A stretch of DNA of 64,000 nt from positions 1,116,001 through 1,180,000 of the forward strand of contig OZ244173.1 in NCBI GenBank assembly GCA_965216515.1, given 5' to 3'. The notes beneath the pieces were generated by a model. That model did not search any database, was not told where the DNA came from, and saw nothing but the letters and a program-made list of their open reading frames with translations. Below, one piece after another: positions 34,578 through 43,691 of this stretch. This DNA is from CAXMRP01 sp965216515. GTDB lineage: Bacteria; Pseudomonadota; Alphaproteobacteria; Rhizobiales; Afifellaceae. The translations under genes and the position numbers were made by a program. Each line of letters opens with the position of its first letter. The first letter of the stretch is position 1.

Positions 34578-35634
34578 CGCCGGATCGCCGGCCTTCCTGT
34601 GCCGCCGTTGCCAGATCGCTCTGCACCATCTCGCTCACAAGCGAGTCGAAATCCGTCTCGTGCCGCCAGCCGAGCATGGACTGCGCCTTGGTCGGATCGC
34701 CGAGCAGTTCGTCAACCTCGGTCGGCCGGTAGTAGCGCGGATCGATCCGCACAACCGCCCGGCCGGTTTCGGTATCACGACCGATTTCCTCCGCGCCGGT
34801 ACCCGACCAGGTCACCGTCATCCCGACTTCGGCGAAGGCGCGCTCTGCGAACTCGCGCACCGAGTGCATCGCGCCCGTTGCCAGCACATAATCGTCCGGC
34901 TGGTCTTGCTGCAGCATGCGCCACATGCCATCGGCATAGTCTCGCGCATGACCCCAGTCGCGACGGGCATCCAGGTTGCCGAGATAGAGCGTATCTTCCA
35001 GGCCGAGATGGATATTGGCGACCGCCCGGCTGATCTTGCGGGTAACGAACGTTTCACCGCGCAGCGGGCTCTCGTGATTGAAGAGGATGCCGTTGGAAGC
35101 ATGGAGGCCGTAGGCTTCCCTGTAGTTGACGGTAATCCAGTAACCGTAAAGTTTCGCCACGCCGTAGGGGCTGCGCGGATAAAACGGTGTCCGCTCCGAC
35201 TGCGGCACCTCCGCCACCTTCCCGTAAAGTTCCGAAGTGGACGCCTGATAAAACCGCGTTTTCCCGCCCAGGCCGAGAAGCCGGACCGCTTCCAGAAGCC
35301 GCAAGGGTCCGAGCGCATCGGCATTGGCAGTATATTCGGCGGTCTCGAAGCTCACCTGAACGTGGCTTTGCGCGGCAAGATTGTAGATCTCGTCGGGCTG
35401 TATAGTCTGCACCAGCCGGATCAGGTTGGTGGCATCGGTCATGTCGCCATAGTGCAGGATGAAGCGCTGATCCGGCTCGTGCGGATCCTGATAAAGGTGT
35501 TCGACCCGGCCGGTATTGAACGATGATGACCGTCGTTTGACACCGTGGACAACATAGCCCTTGCCGAGGAGAAGCTCCGCAAGATAGGCGCCGTCCTGCC
35601 CCGTCGCCCCGGTGATCATCGCCACCCGGCTCAT
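34570..35634 (-). CDS. gmd: GDP-mannose 4,6-dehydratase
   Basis: Product of 354 residues. MITGATGQDGAYLAELLLGK, VHGVKRRSSSFNTGRVEHLY, NLAAQSHVQVSFETAEYTAN, ASTSELYGKVAEVPQSE, catalytic Tyr/Lys in PYGVAKLYGYW and ILFNHESPLRGETFVTRKI are all diagnostic of Gmd. It makes GDP-4-keto-6-deoxy-D-mannose, the substrate of Fcl. An open frame runs 27 codons upstream into galE, but the ATG at 35634 overlaps the galE stop (ATGA) and starts the Rossmann strand. Confidence 0.96.
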   Translation of the reverse strand: MSRVAMITGATGQDGAYLAELLLGKGYVVHGVKRRSSSFNTGRVEHLYQDPHEPDQRFILHYGDMTDATNLIRLVQTIQPDEIYNLAAQSHVQVSFETAEYTANADALGPLRLLEAVRLLGLGGKTRFYQASTSELYGKVAEVPQSERTPFYPRSPYGVAKLYGYWITVNYREAYGLHASNGILFNHESPLRGETFVTRKISRAVANIHLGLEDTLYLGNLDARRDWGHARDYADGMWRMLQQDQPDDYVLATGAMHSVREFAERAFAEVGMTVTWSGTGAEEIGRDTETGRAVVRIDPRYYRPTEVDELLGDPTKAQSMLGWRHETDFDSLVSEMVQSDLATAAQEGRRSGDG

Positions 35635-36683
35635 GCCGGCCTGCACGCCTCCGCCTTGTTCCCGCCCGTCCCGCAGCCGGCGTTCGCGCCGAATGCCTTC
35701 TGATGCCAGCGCCATGCATCGCCGACGATGGTCTCGATATCGGCCCGCGCCGCCTGCCAGCCCAGGATCCCGGCCACGCCGGCCGGGTCCGCCACCAGAG
35801 CCGGCGCATCGCCCGGCCGGCGCTCGGCGACCCGAACATTGACCGGGCGGCCGGTAACCCTTTCCACCGCCCCAATCACCTCACGCACCGAATAGCCGCG
35901 GCCGGTTCCCAGATTGGCGGCGAAAGTCGTGCCGCCTCCGGCGATATGCTCCAAGGCCCGGACATGGACATCGGCAAGGTCGGTGACATGCACATAGTCG
36001 CGAATGCAGGTGCCGTCGGGCGTCGAATAATCATCGCCGAAGATGACAATCTCCGGCCGCCGGCCCAGCGCGGCATCCAGAACCAGCGGGATAAGGTGGG
36101 TCTCCGGCTCGTGCCACTCGCCGATATCCGCTGCCGGATCGGCGCCGGCGGCATTGAAATACCGCAATCGCGCCGACCGCAGGCCATGGGCGCGGCCGAA
36201 ATCGTCGGCCATCTGCTCGCACACCGCCTTTGTCGCCGCATAGGGGCTGAGTGGCCGAAACGGCAGGTCTTCCGGGATCGGCAGCACATCGCATTCGCCA
36301 TAGACCGAGCAGGAGGAGGAGAAGACCAGATTTTCGCAACCCGACGCCGCCATGGCCTCCAGAAGCGCCAGCGTGCCGGCCACATTGACGTCGTAGTATC
36401 GGCCCGGCGCAGCGCCCGATTCGCCGACCAGCGCCAATGCCGCAAAATGAAGGACACCGTGTGGGCGCCACGTTTTGAAGACCCGATCCAGCGCCGCCCG
36501 GTCCCGAATATCGCCGGTCTCCACAGGGCCCCAGCGCACAAATTCCCTGTGTCCGGTACTGAAATCGTCGAAAACGACGACCTTGTAGCCGGCCTCTGCA
36601 AGCCCCTTGCAGCAATGGCTGCCGATATAGCCGGCTCCGCCCGTGACAAGCACCGTTCGATCGCCGGACACACCGTCACTCAC
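35631..36683 (-). CDS. galE: UDP-glucose 4-epimerase
   Basis: Product of 350 residues. TVLVTGGAGYIGSHCCKGLA binds NAD, FDDFSTGHREFV, LHFAALALVGES, SSSCSVYGE, catalytic Tyr/Lys in LSPYAATKAVCEQ, and LRYFNAAGADP and TPDGTCIRDYVHVTDLA are typical GalE motifs. It interconverts UDP-Glc and UDP-Gal and so supplies galactose for the polymer. GTG at 36683 was chosen: GAGGAC lies just upstream and the frame above it overlaps the manC end. Confidence 0.92.
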   Translation of the reverse strand: MSDGVSGDRTVLVTGGAGYIGSHCCKGLAEAGYKVVVFDDFSTGHREFVRWGPVETGDIRDRAALDRVFKTWRPHGVLHFAALALVGESGAAPGRYYDVNVAGTLALLEAMAASGCENLVFSSSCSVYGECDVLPIPEDLPFRPLSPYAATKAVCEQMADDFGRAHGLRSARLRYFNAAGADPAADIGEWHEPETHLIPLVLDAALGRRPEIVIFGDDYSTPDGTCIRDYVHVTDLADVHVRALEHIAGGGTTFAANLGTGRGYSVREVIGAVERVTGRPVNVRVAERRPGDAPALVADPAGVAGILGWQAARADIETIVGDAWRWHQKAFGANAGCGTGGNKAEACRPA

Positions 36684-36693
36684 GCCGCTGTCC

Positions 36694-38187
36694 TCATTGG
36701 CCGGCACCCGTGTCCGGACTGGCGTCGGCCGCATCGGTATTTGTCCGCCCATACGTATCGTCGAGCCGGACAATATCGTCCTCACCCAGATAGGAGCCGT
36801 ATTGGACCTCGATCACCTCCAGATTGTCCGTGCCCCGATTCGACAAACGGTGCGCCGTCTTGGCGGTGATGAACGTTCCCTCGTTTTCGGCAAGCTCGAA
36901 TTCCCGTTCACCGATCTGCACGGTCGCGATCCCGCTCACGACCACCCAGTGCTCGTCCCGCTGATGATGGTATTGCAGCGAAAGCACGCCACCCGGCTTG
37001 ACCGTCAGCCGCTTGACCTGGAAACCGGGACCCCGCTCCAGCGAACGGAATGACCCCCAGGGCCGCATTTCGAAGGAATTGGAACGGGCCTCCGACCTGC
37101 CGGTCCGGTCCAGCGTTGCAACGATGTCGCGCACGTCTTCCGCCCGGCCCTTGGCGGCCACCAGCAGCGCATCAGGCGTGTCGGCGATTACCAAATCGCT
37201 GACACCAACCGCGGCGGCGAGCCGGTGCGGGCTGTAAATGGAGACGTTGGCACAACCTGTAGTCAGCCCCTCGCCGTCGATCCGGTTGCCCGACGCGTCG
37301 GCGATATTGATGTCGTCGAGCGCCGTCCACGAACCGATATCGTTCCAGGCGCTGGCATACGGCACAACCGCCACCTGCTTTTCGTGTTCCATCACCGCAT
37401 GGTCGATCGATATCGACCGCACATCGGCAAATCGGTCAGCCGGAATTCGCACCAGGCCCTCATGGGTGCGCGCGCCCGCCATCGCGGCCCGGCAGTCGAC
37501 GCCGATATCCCCGGCATGGGCGTCGATCGAATTCATCAGCACATCGGCACGGACGATAAAGATCCCGGCGTTCCAGTAGGCCCCGGATCCGACCATCACC
37601 GCCGCTTTCTCGGCATCCGGTTTTTCGACAAACCGGTCGACAAGCATCACCCCGTCGTGGCCGGCGAGCGGCGCCCCCGGCGCCACATATCCATAAGCCG
37701 GTGATGGCCGCCGCGGCACGATGCCGAGCGTGACCCAGTATCCGGCCGCCGCGGCGCCGGCTGCCAGCCCGATCGCCGCCGTGAAGGCATCGGCATCCGG
37801 CATGTAGTGGTCTGAAGGCATGCACACGAGTATCGGGTCGGGAGTAACGGACTCGCCGTCGAGCGCCGCCAGCGCCGCCAGGCAAAGCGCCGGAGCGGTG
37901 TTGCGGCCGGCCGGCTCCACGACCACCCGTGCCGCCAGGCCGGCGTCGTTTGCCGCTTCCCGCACAAGGTATTGGTGGTCCGCACCCGTGACCACCAGCG
38001 CCTCCGCCGTGGCGATCCCGGCCGCCCGCTCCAGCGTTTGGGCAAGAAGCGGTCCGCCGCCGGCCAGCGCCAGAAACTGCTTCGGCAAGTCGCGCCGGCT
38101 GAGCGGCCACAGCCGCGTCCCCGCGCCGCCGCACAGCACGACCGGGACAATCCGCGCTCCGCCGGCTTCAGCGCCCATTTGGGTCAC
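36694..38187 (-). CDS. manC: Mannose-1-phosphate guanylyltransferase / mannose-6-phosphate isomerase
   Basis: Product of 497 residues, the length of the bifunctional type II enzyme. N-terminal pyrophosphorylase: VVLCGGAGTRLWPLSRRDLP, KQFLAL, EPAGRNTAPALCLAAL, MPSDHYM and FVEKPDAEKA. C-terminal cupin with isomerase activity: RPWGSFRSLERGPGFQVKRL, KPGGVLSLQYHHQRDEHW. It makes GDP-mannose for Gmd-Fcl and perhaps for direct transfer. First sugar gene after the NusG-like regulator and a strong hairpin. The start is GTG at 38187 or ATG at 38178; neither has a clear ribosome-binding site. Confidence 0.94.
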   Translation of the reverse strand: MTQMGAEAGGARIVPVVLCGGAGTRLWPLSRRDLPKQFLALAGGGPLLAQTLERAAGIATAEALVVTGADHQYLVREAANDAGLAARVVVEPAGRNTAPALCLAALAALDGESVTPDPILVCMPSDHYMPDADAFTAAIGLAAGAAAAGYWVTLGIVPRRPSPAYGYVAPGAPLAGHDGVMLVDRFVEKPDAEKAAVMVGSGAYWNAGIFIVRADVLMNSIDAHAGDIGVDCRAAMAGARTHEGLVRIPADRFADVRSISIDHAVMEHEKQVAVVPYASAWNDIGSWTALDDINIADASGNRIDGEGLTTGCANVSIYSPHRLAAAVGVSDLVIADTPDALLVAAKGRAEDVRDIVATLDRTGRSEARSNSFEMRPWGSFRSLERGPGFQVKRLTVKPGGVLSLQYHHQRDEHWVVVSGIATVQIGEREFELAENEGTFITAKTAHRLSNRGTDNLEVIEVQYGSYLGEDDIVRLDDTYGRTNTDAADASPDTGAGQ

Positions 38188-38294
38188 AGTGACGAGCGGC
38201 CGCGATAAAAGCGATAGCTACCGCACTCCGGGTGAAAGACCCGAAGCGAATTCGCTGTAAGTGGTACCGATACATTTTGCACATTGAACCAGTT

Positions 38295-38313
38295 GTCCGC
38301 CGGGTCGGCGGAC
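38295..38313 (-). promoter_or_regulatory. Strong RNA hairpin between NusG-like gene and manC
   Basis: GTCCGCCG (38295-38302), three-base loop, CGGCGGAC (38306-38313): a perfect eight-pair G-C-rich stem, ten bases after the NusG-like stop codon. On the transcribed minus strand it is followed by AACTGGTTC, not a T run, so it is not a classical terminator. Its place in the leader of the sugar operon, right after a specialised NusG paralogue, makes it a candidate pause or antitermination element. Confidence 0.45.
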
Positions 38314-38323
38314 GAAACGCCAA

Positions 38324-38959
38324 TCACACAATTGGGGCAACTTTGTCGGCAGCCGACCAGATCGCCGTTTGCCGCCCCATGACACTGAGGAGCACCCGCA
38401 CCCGGTTGCTCTCGTCGATTTCCTGCAAGGTGCCGATCAGGTCGGCCAGCGGACCGGAGAGGAAACGCACATCCTGGCCCGGTTTCAACTCCCGCTCAAA
38501 CATCAGGATACCGTTCTCCGAGGCCAGCGCGGACAGATTTTCCACAATACCGTGAGGCACCGGACAGGGCCGATCGCCCTGCATGATCAGCCCGCTGACA
38601 CCATAGGTGCCGTTGATGCTCCGCCAGCGCTCGCGGCTGATATCCATGCGCACGAACAGATAGCGCGGAAAGAACGGCGCCGTGACCGTCCGCAGCTTGC
38701 GCGCATGGCGTACAGTCCTGCGGCAACGCGCCAGAAAAGGCTCAAATCCCTGCTGTCGGAGCTGGGTATTTGCGAGCATTTCCCGGTTCGGTTGGGTATG
38801 AACCGCATACCAGCGCAAACCGCTTTCCGGTGCCGGACAGACGACATTTCGCGCACCCGGTTCAAAAGCCGGATCACCGTTTGGGCCGCCGGATCGGGCC
38901 GCCTCCAAACCGCCTTCCGCGCTGCCAATCGGATCTGCAACGTCTGCACGAGAATCCAC
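38324..38959 (-). CDS. NusG/RfaH-like transcription antitermination protein
   Basis: Product of 211 residues. The NGN domain begins near residue 49: RWYAVHTQPNREMLANTQLR, GFEPFLARCRRTVRHARK, then PFFPRYLFVRMDISRERWRS and GVSGLIM. The C-terminal KOW-like part has LKPGQDVRFLSGPLADLIGT. This arrangement is that of operon-specific NusG paralogues (RfaH/LoaP type) that help RNA polymerase through long polysaccharide operons. About 48 residues precede the NGN domain, longer than usual, but GTG at 38959 has AGGGGA just upstream, which supports it. It sits between the two halves of the locus, so it may act on the 38-to-24 kb sugar and export operon. Confidence 0.87.
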   Translation of the reverse strand: MDSRADVADPIGSAEGGLEAARSGGPNGDPAFEPGARNVVCPAPESGLRWYAVHTQPNREMLANTQLRQQGFEPFLARCRRTVRHARKLRTVTAPFFPRYLFVRMDISRERWRSINGTYGVSGLIMQGDRPCPVPHGIVENLSALASENGILMFERELKPGQDVRFLSGPLADLIGTLQEIDESNRVRVLLSVMGRQTAIWSAADKVAPIV

Positions 38960-39104
38960 GAAATTCCCCTAGCGTCGGCCCCGTCGAATCACTACTCAGA
39001 CCATACCGAAAATTGCCCGAAAAACGACAACAATCGTGCGATTCCAAGAATTTCCGGGCAATCTTCAATGCAGCGGCGCATCATTTGCAAAAAAGCCACA
39101 GAGT

Positions 39105-40595
39105 TCAATCAATGGTTGCAGAATATGTTGGCGTTGATTGTGCCGCGCCGATGCCCAGAAGCATCGAAAATGCCAACGCCACGGCCTGGATCTGCAGGCT
39201 GAAATCCGCCATCGCATGGATTCCCACCAGCACACTGGCCGAAAGCGCGACCACGCAATAGGCCTGGTCGCGCCGGCGCACGGCAAGCCCGCGGTGAATT
39301 TGCCGGACCAACAGCGCCAGCGCACCCAGAAAGACCAGCGCCATCGGCACACCCAGACCGAGAAACAGCTCCAGATAGTCGTTGTGGGCCTTGTCCCAGA
39401 CATGGCGCGTCACATCGACACCGGCACGATAGTGCGGGAGCACATCCTCGAAGGTGCCGAATCCGGAACCGGCGACCACGTTGTCGCGCAGCGCGGCAAG
39501 TGTCGGTGGATAGACGGTAGTCCGCCCGCCCGGCTCCAATCCGAGTTCGGCGATCCGCCCGCCCAGGGTGCCGCCGGCGAGCAGCGCCGACCCGCCGGCA
39601 ACCGCCAGCACCGCCGCGGCCGCACCGATCCACGTCACCAGCCGGGCCGCCCCCGGTCTTGTCTTCGCCGTTGGCACCGAACGAACCCGCTGGGCAAACA
39701 GGAAAAAGGCGCCAAGCGATGTCACGAAGGCGAGCGATCCGGCGCGGGAACCGGTTAGAAAGACCGAGCATGCCAGCACCACGAAAACCGTGATCCACAT
39801 GCTGTTGCGACCGGATATCTGGTTGACCAGCGCCACGAGCGCACGCCCGTTGGCCGCCTGCACCGGATTGCTTTTCTGCTGGCGCAACCAGATCACACCC
39901 AATGTCGATAGCGCCCCAAGACCGAAATAGGTGGCCGCATTGTTGCGGTTGAGAAACGGCCCGGCCGGAACACCCGCCGAAACCGTGTCGAACCACAGCA
40001 CCTTGTCGGCCGGCAGAACCAGCCTTGCCATTCCGTAGATCGCATAAGCGACTGCCGCCCAGGCGAAGACGGCCAGGAAAAATCGCGCCATGTGCCGGAC
40101 ACGGCAAACAAGATAGACCGCCGCAAATACGCAGACGGCTGTTGCAAACCGAATGAGTGCCAGAAGCCCGGCGACCGGATCGACCGATATGCGGGCCGGC
40201 CAGTTTCCGCCGCCCGCCTCCTCGGCAAACGCCCAAACCGGATGACCGGGCAGCGGGTCGATAACGGGAACGATCTGGATCGCCGCCCAGACCGCGACCG
40301 TGCCACATAGCAAAAGCGGCAGGGCCACCGGCCGGAATGTCACCTGTCGCCCGCGGCATTTTCCGGATGCGAATATCGCACCGACCGCAATGCCGACAAG
40401 CAGCATGCCGGCAAGGGTTGCGTTGTAGAACCACGGCAGCGGCCGATTCGCGCCAAGCGCCGCCGGCGCCAGATGGATAACCAGCAGGAGCAACAGAATC
40501 AGGACGCTTCCGGCAAGACCGGTGCGCGCCGCATCCGCAGTCGGCGGCGGTGCCGCCGGATTGCCGCCATGGGTGGTGACTGGCCGGTCCGTCAT
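39105..40595 (-). CDS. O-antigen-ligase/Wzy_C-family membrane protein (module 2)
   Basis: Product of 496 residues with ten or more helices from LAGSVLILLLLLVIHLAPAA to a helix near MADFSLQIQAVALAFSM. Motifs match the module 1 protein at 25765-27246: FLNRNNAATYFGLGALSTLG, FLTGSRAGSLAFV, GFGTFEDVLPHYRAG and VWDKAHNDYLELFLGLGVPM. The two are clear paralogues. With the separate Wzy-like protein at 19688-20983 the locus has three candidate polymerase/ligase proteins for one flippase. The ATG at 40595 overlaps the stop of the preceding gene by four bases. After its stop there are 145 bases before the NusG-like gene. Confidence 0.87.
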   Translation of the reverse strand: MTDRPVTTHGGNPAAPPPTADAARTGLAGSVLILLLLLVIHLAPAALGANRPLPWFYNATLAGMLLVGIAVGAIFASGKCRGRQVTFRPVALPLLLCGTVAVWAAIQIVPVIDPLPGHPVWAFAEEAGGGNWPARISVDPVAGLLALIRFATAVCVFAAVYLVCRVRHMARFFLAVFAWAAVAYAIYGMARLVLPADKVLWFDTVSAGVPAGPFLNRNNAATYFGLGALSTLGVIWLRQQKSNPVQAANGRALVALVNQISGRNSMWITVFVVLACSVFLTGSRAGSLAFVTSLGAFFLFAQRVRSVPTAKTRPGAARLVTWIGAAAAVLAVAGGSALLAGGTLGGRIAELGLEPGGRTTVYPPTLAALRDNVVAGSGFGTFEDVLPHYRAGVDVTRHVWDKAHNDYLELFLGLGVPMALVFLGALALLVRQIHRGLAVRRRDQAYCVVALSASVLVGIHAMADFSLQIQAVALAFSMLLGIGAAQSTPTYSATID

Positions 40596-41353
40596 CGCGA
40601 AGCTCCGCGCAACACCGGCACCGGACGGACCGTCCCGACCGGACCGACCGGGCGGGTCGCAATCGATGGCAATTCGTCTTCCAGGATTTCGCGATTGGTC
40701 CACCGCCGGGCCAGTTCGAAAAGCCGCGGATCGATCCGTTCCACGATGTCACGGTCTCGTTCGAAGTCCTGCTTCGCCTGCTCTTGAAGAAGCGGCAGCA
40801 AGGCGACCGAAAAGGCGAACCGGGCCCGCACGACCGCACCCTCACCGGATGAAAGAAGTTGCGAGGCGTGTAAATAGGCTGCGGCCGACGCGTCGAATCC
40901 ATGGCGAACAGTCCGGATTTTAGCCGCCATCAACCAGAGATCTCCCGCACCCGGCGACAGCGAAAGCGCACGCAACACTGCCGCCTCGGCCACGTCGAGC
41001 GCCCGCTGCCGGCCATCCTCGGTGAACGACAGCTCGCTCCAGAACCGGTCCCGCATCATCGCCTGGGTCAGAGCAAACCGTTGATCCAGCCCCATCAGCA
41101 ACAGCCGACCGGCCGCACGCGCGACAAGATCAGCACCGCCATGCCCGGGCGCCGGCGTGCGCCGGCGCAGCCGGTCGGCAAACCATGCCTGAAATGTGCG
41201 TGGTGTGGCGGTGACGAAGAGTTCTTCTGTAAGATGGCTTTGCTGCAATTGGCGCAGGCCCGCAACACCGGCGAGACTGGTCACACCACCCAGCATGGCC
41301 AGCCCGCAAAGGGCTGCGATGGTGCCGATCCGTTCAGTTCCCGGCTGTCCCAT
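40592..41353 (-). CDS. Single-TM protein of unknown function (module 2)
   Basis: Product of 253 residues from the ATG at 41353; an ATG at 41365 is also possible. Both lie inside the end of wzc, so the genes overlap by 20 or 32 bases. One helix (TIAALCGLAMLGGVTSLAGV) leads into a helical soluble domain. SPGAGDLWLMAAKIR, GFDASAAAYLHASQLLS, VRARFAFSVALLPLLQEQ and FERDRDIVER correspond one by one to segments of the protein at 27254-27910, showing common origin. The domain looks like degenerate TPR and probably faces the periplasm. Role unknown; its fixed place between Wzc and the ligase-like protein suggests a link between them. Confidence 0.72.
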   Translation of the reverse strand: MGQPGTERIGTIAALCGLAMLGGVTSLAGVAGLRQLQQSHLTEELFVTATPRTFQAWFADRLRRRTPAPGHGGADLVARAAGRLLLMGLDQRFALTQAMMRDRFWSELSFTEDGRQRALDVAEAAVLRALSLSPGAGDLWLMAAKIRTVRHGFDASAAAYLHASQLLSSGEGAVVRARFAFSVALLPLLQEQAKQDFERDRDIVERIDPRLFELARRWTNREILEDELPSIATRPVGPVGTVRPVPVLRGASR

Positions 41354-43691
41354 AACCGCCTGCATATTCGGTCATGTAGTAGCCGCTCTTGTAGTAGTCG
41401 TAATAGCGCGCCCGGTGCATATCGACATTGTTGATGACAACGCCGGCAAGCTTTTCCTCAAGGCCGTAAGACTGACGCATGGCGGAGCGTACGGCATCCT
41501 GACTGGTCGCCTCCCACTGCACCACCATGACAACGGAATCGACCGCGCTGATCAGTCCCCGACTGTCGACCACCGGCAGCAGCGGCGCGCTGTCGATCAC
41601 GACCAGATCGAAGATCTGCCGCACCTGGGCGAGAAAATCGCGGACTTTCTGCGATGAAAGGACTTCGGCGGTATGGGTGATGAGATCGGGATGGGTGGCC
41701 GGAATGAATCGCAGTCCCGTTTCCCTGTCGATCCGCACCACTTTGGAAATTTCCGCCCGTCCTGTCAGCAGTTCCACCAGGCCGGCGCCCGCATCGGGCG
41801 CTTGCAATCCGGTCAGCACCGGGTGGCGCAGGTCCATGTCGATCATCAACACCTTTTCGCCGGTGTTGGCGGCGTGCAGCGCCAGATTGCTGGCCAGCGT
41901 CGACTTGCCTTCTCCCGGCAGCGCCGAAGTCAACATCACCACCTTGGCCTGATCGTCGAAATTGGCGTACCGGATGCCCATTCGCAGTGACCGCACAGCC
42001 TCTGTGTAGTGAGAAAACGGATCGTCGAGCACCTGCCGCGACTGATCCTGGCGGGCATTGTGTCGTTCGCCTTCCAGCGTGGATTCCGCCGCCCGTCGTA
42101 CCGCCGCCGGCACCAGCGGCAACCGCTCAATAAGTCCGGAAAGCCGCGAAAGCCGCGGCGGCCGGCCAAGCGATGGCACAGTGGCCAGCAGCGGCGCGCC
42201 GACCAACGCCTCGGCCTGTTCGCCGCTGCGGATGCCGTTGTCGAGGTGATCGAGCAGAATCGCCACGCCGGTCGCCGCGGCAAAGCTGACAATCAGCCCC
42301 AGCAGCACGATCGCCCGCTTGTTGGGATGGCTCGGAAAGGTCGGCACGGTGGCGCGATCGATAATCCGCGATTCGGCTGTCTGCAGGCTTTCCTGCTGCT
42401 CAGTTTCCTTGAAACGCGCCAGAAAGGATTCAAACAGGGTTCGCGAGGCTTCCGCCTCCCGTTCCAGTTCGCGCAATTGTATCTCCGCCTGATTGGAAAC
42501 CGATGCCTGGCCTTCCAGATCGAGCAGGCTGAGTGCGATCGATTCCTCACGGCTCTTGGCGATTCGGTAGGCGTTCTCCGACAGCGCGGTGATTCGGTTG
42601 ATCTCGGTTTTGATCTGCCGGTTGATGTCGCGAATCTGGGCATTGACGTTGGTCACCGCCGGATGCCGCGACCCGTATTTGGATCCCAGCTCGGCCCGCT
42701 CGCGCTTGAGCTCCGATTGCCGGGCACGCAGGCCGGCAATGACCCCGGACTGCAACTGGTCGGCAAAGCTGGTCACTTCGCCGCCCTTCGCGGTGATCTC
42801 GTGAAGTTGTTCGAGCTTGGCCTGCGCTTCCGCGGTTTCCGCCCGCGCCAGGATAAGCTGCTCGTTGAAATTGGCGATCTGCTGCTCGCTGAGCGTCGTG
42901 CCCTTGGCCTCCACCAGATCGTTTTCCGCCCGGTAGGCCTCAACCGCCCGCTCCGCGGTGCGAACATTGTCGCGCAGGACCGAAAGCCGGGAATTGAGCC
43001 ATTCGTTAGCCCGCCGGGTTGCTTCGAATTTCGCTTCAAGCTGGTTGACGAGATATTCCTCCGCAAACGCGTTGGCCAGCTTCGCGGCCATTGCCGGATC
43101 GGGCGAGATGTAGGAGACATCGATCAGGTAGGACTGGCCGCGCAACCGGGCGCGGAGACCGCCCCGGATACCCTGCACGATGGCCATTATGCGGTCGTCA
43201 TTATCGGTTTCAACAGCCGGTGGATCGATCGTCGGTTCGGCTTTGAGAAACAATGCCCGAAGCCGGGACAACAGCGATCCGCCGCCCGCCTCCGGCGGCT
43301 TGTCCGCTTTGTCCAGGCCGAGCCGCAGCACAACCTGCTTGGCGACTGCTGCGGAGCGAATCAGTTCCAGTTCGCTCTCGATCGCCCAGGTGTCGAGCCC
43401 GATACCTGACAGAACCTCTTCGCTCTCGATGATTCGGGTTTGCCGCGCATCGACCAGCAGCGTCGTTGTCGCCGAATAAAGCGGCACCTGCTGCACCGCG
43501 TGAATGATTGCAAGCGCGGCGCCCAGCAGCGTGATTCCAAACAGCACCGGGAACCGGCGTTGCAGAAATCTCAGGATCTGGCGAAGGTCGGGAACCGCGC
43601 CGGCAAAACCGCCGGCCGCGCCGATTTCACTTGCGTGGACGACATCGGTGTCGTGCGGGTAGACTGCGGTCTCAGAACTGCGCTTTCGCAT
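41334..43691 (-). CDS. Wzc/GumC-type polysaccharide co-polymerase and tyrosine autokinase (module 2)
   Basis: Product of 785 residues with the same plan as the protein at 27915-30284: TM near residue 50 (VLFGITLLGAALAIIHAV), Wzz domain (LLVDARQTRIIESEEVLSGI), long coiled coil, GNVR-like region, second TM (AIVLLGLIVSFAAATGVAIL), then kinase: Walker A SALPGEGKST near residue 590, LMIDMDLRHP, LVVIDSAPLLPVVDS. The C-terminal Tyr cluster has eight Tyr (ARYYDYYKSGYYMTEY). Its ATG lies 20 bases inside the end of the beta-barrel gene, so the two are translationally linked. Likely autophosphorylating controller of chain length for a second export route or a second state of the same one. Confidence 0.94.
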   Translation of the reverse strand: MRKRSSETAVYPHDTDVVHASEIGAAGGFAGAVPDLRQILRFLQRRFPVLFGITLLGAALAIIHAVQQVPLYSATTTLLVDARQTRIIESEEVLSGIGLDTWAIESELELIRSAAVAKQVVLRLGLDKADKPPEAGGGSLLSRLRALFLKAEPTIDPPAVETDNDDRIMAIVQGIRGGLRARLRGQSYLIDVSYISPDPAMAAKLANAFAEEYLVNQLEAKFEATRRANEWLNSRLSVLRDNVRTAERAVEAYRAENDLVEAKGTTLSEQQIANFNEQLILARAETAEAQAKLEQLHEITAKGGEVTSFADQLQSGVIAGLRARQSELKRERAELGSKYGSRHPAVTNVNAQIRDINRQIKTEINRITALSENAYRIAKSREESIALSLLDLEGQASVSNQAEIQLRELEREAEASRTLFESFLARFKETEQQESLQTAESRIIDRATVPTFPSHPNKRAIVLLGLIVSFAAATGVAILLDHLDNGIRSGEQAEALVGAPLLATVPSLGRPPRLSRLSGLIERLPLVPAAVRRAAESTLEGERHNARQDQSRQVLDDPFSHYTEAVRSLRMGIRYANFDDQAKVVMLTSALPGEGKSTLASNLALHAANTGEKVLMIDMDLRHPVLTGLQAPDAGAGLVELLTGRAEISKVVRIDRETGLRFIPATHPDLITHTAEVLSSQKVRDFLAQVRQIFDLVVIDSAPLLPVVDSRGLISAVDSVVMVVQWEATSQDAVRSAMRQSYGLEEKLAGVVINNVDMHRARYYDYYKSGYYMTEYAGGYGTAGN

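Noticed and set aside
39109..40902. 597-residue minus-strand open frame in another frame of the ligase-like gene
   Set aside because: It lacks hydrophobic helices and is rich in Arg, Gly and Cys, as expected from an out-of-frame reading of a membrane protein gene.
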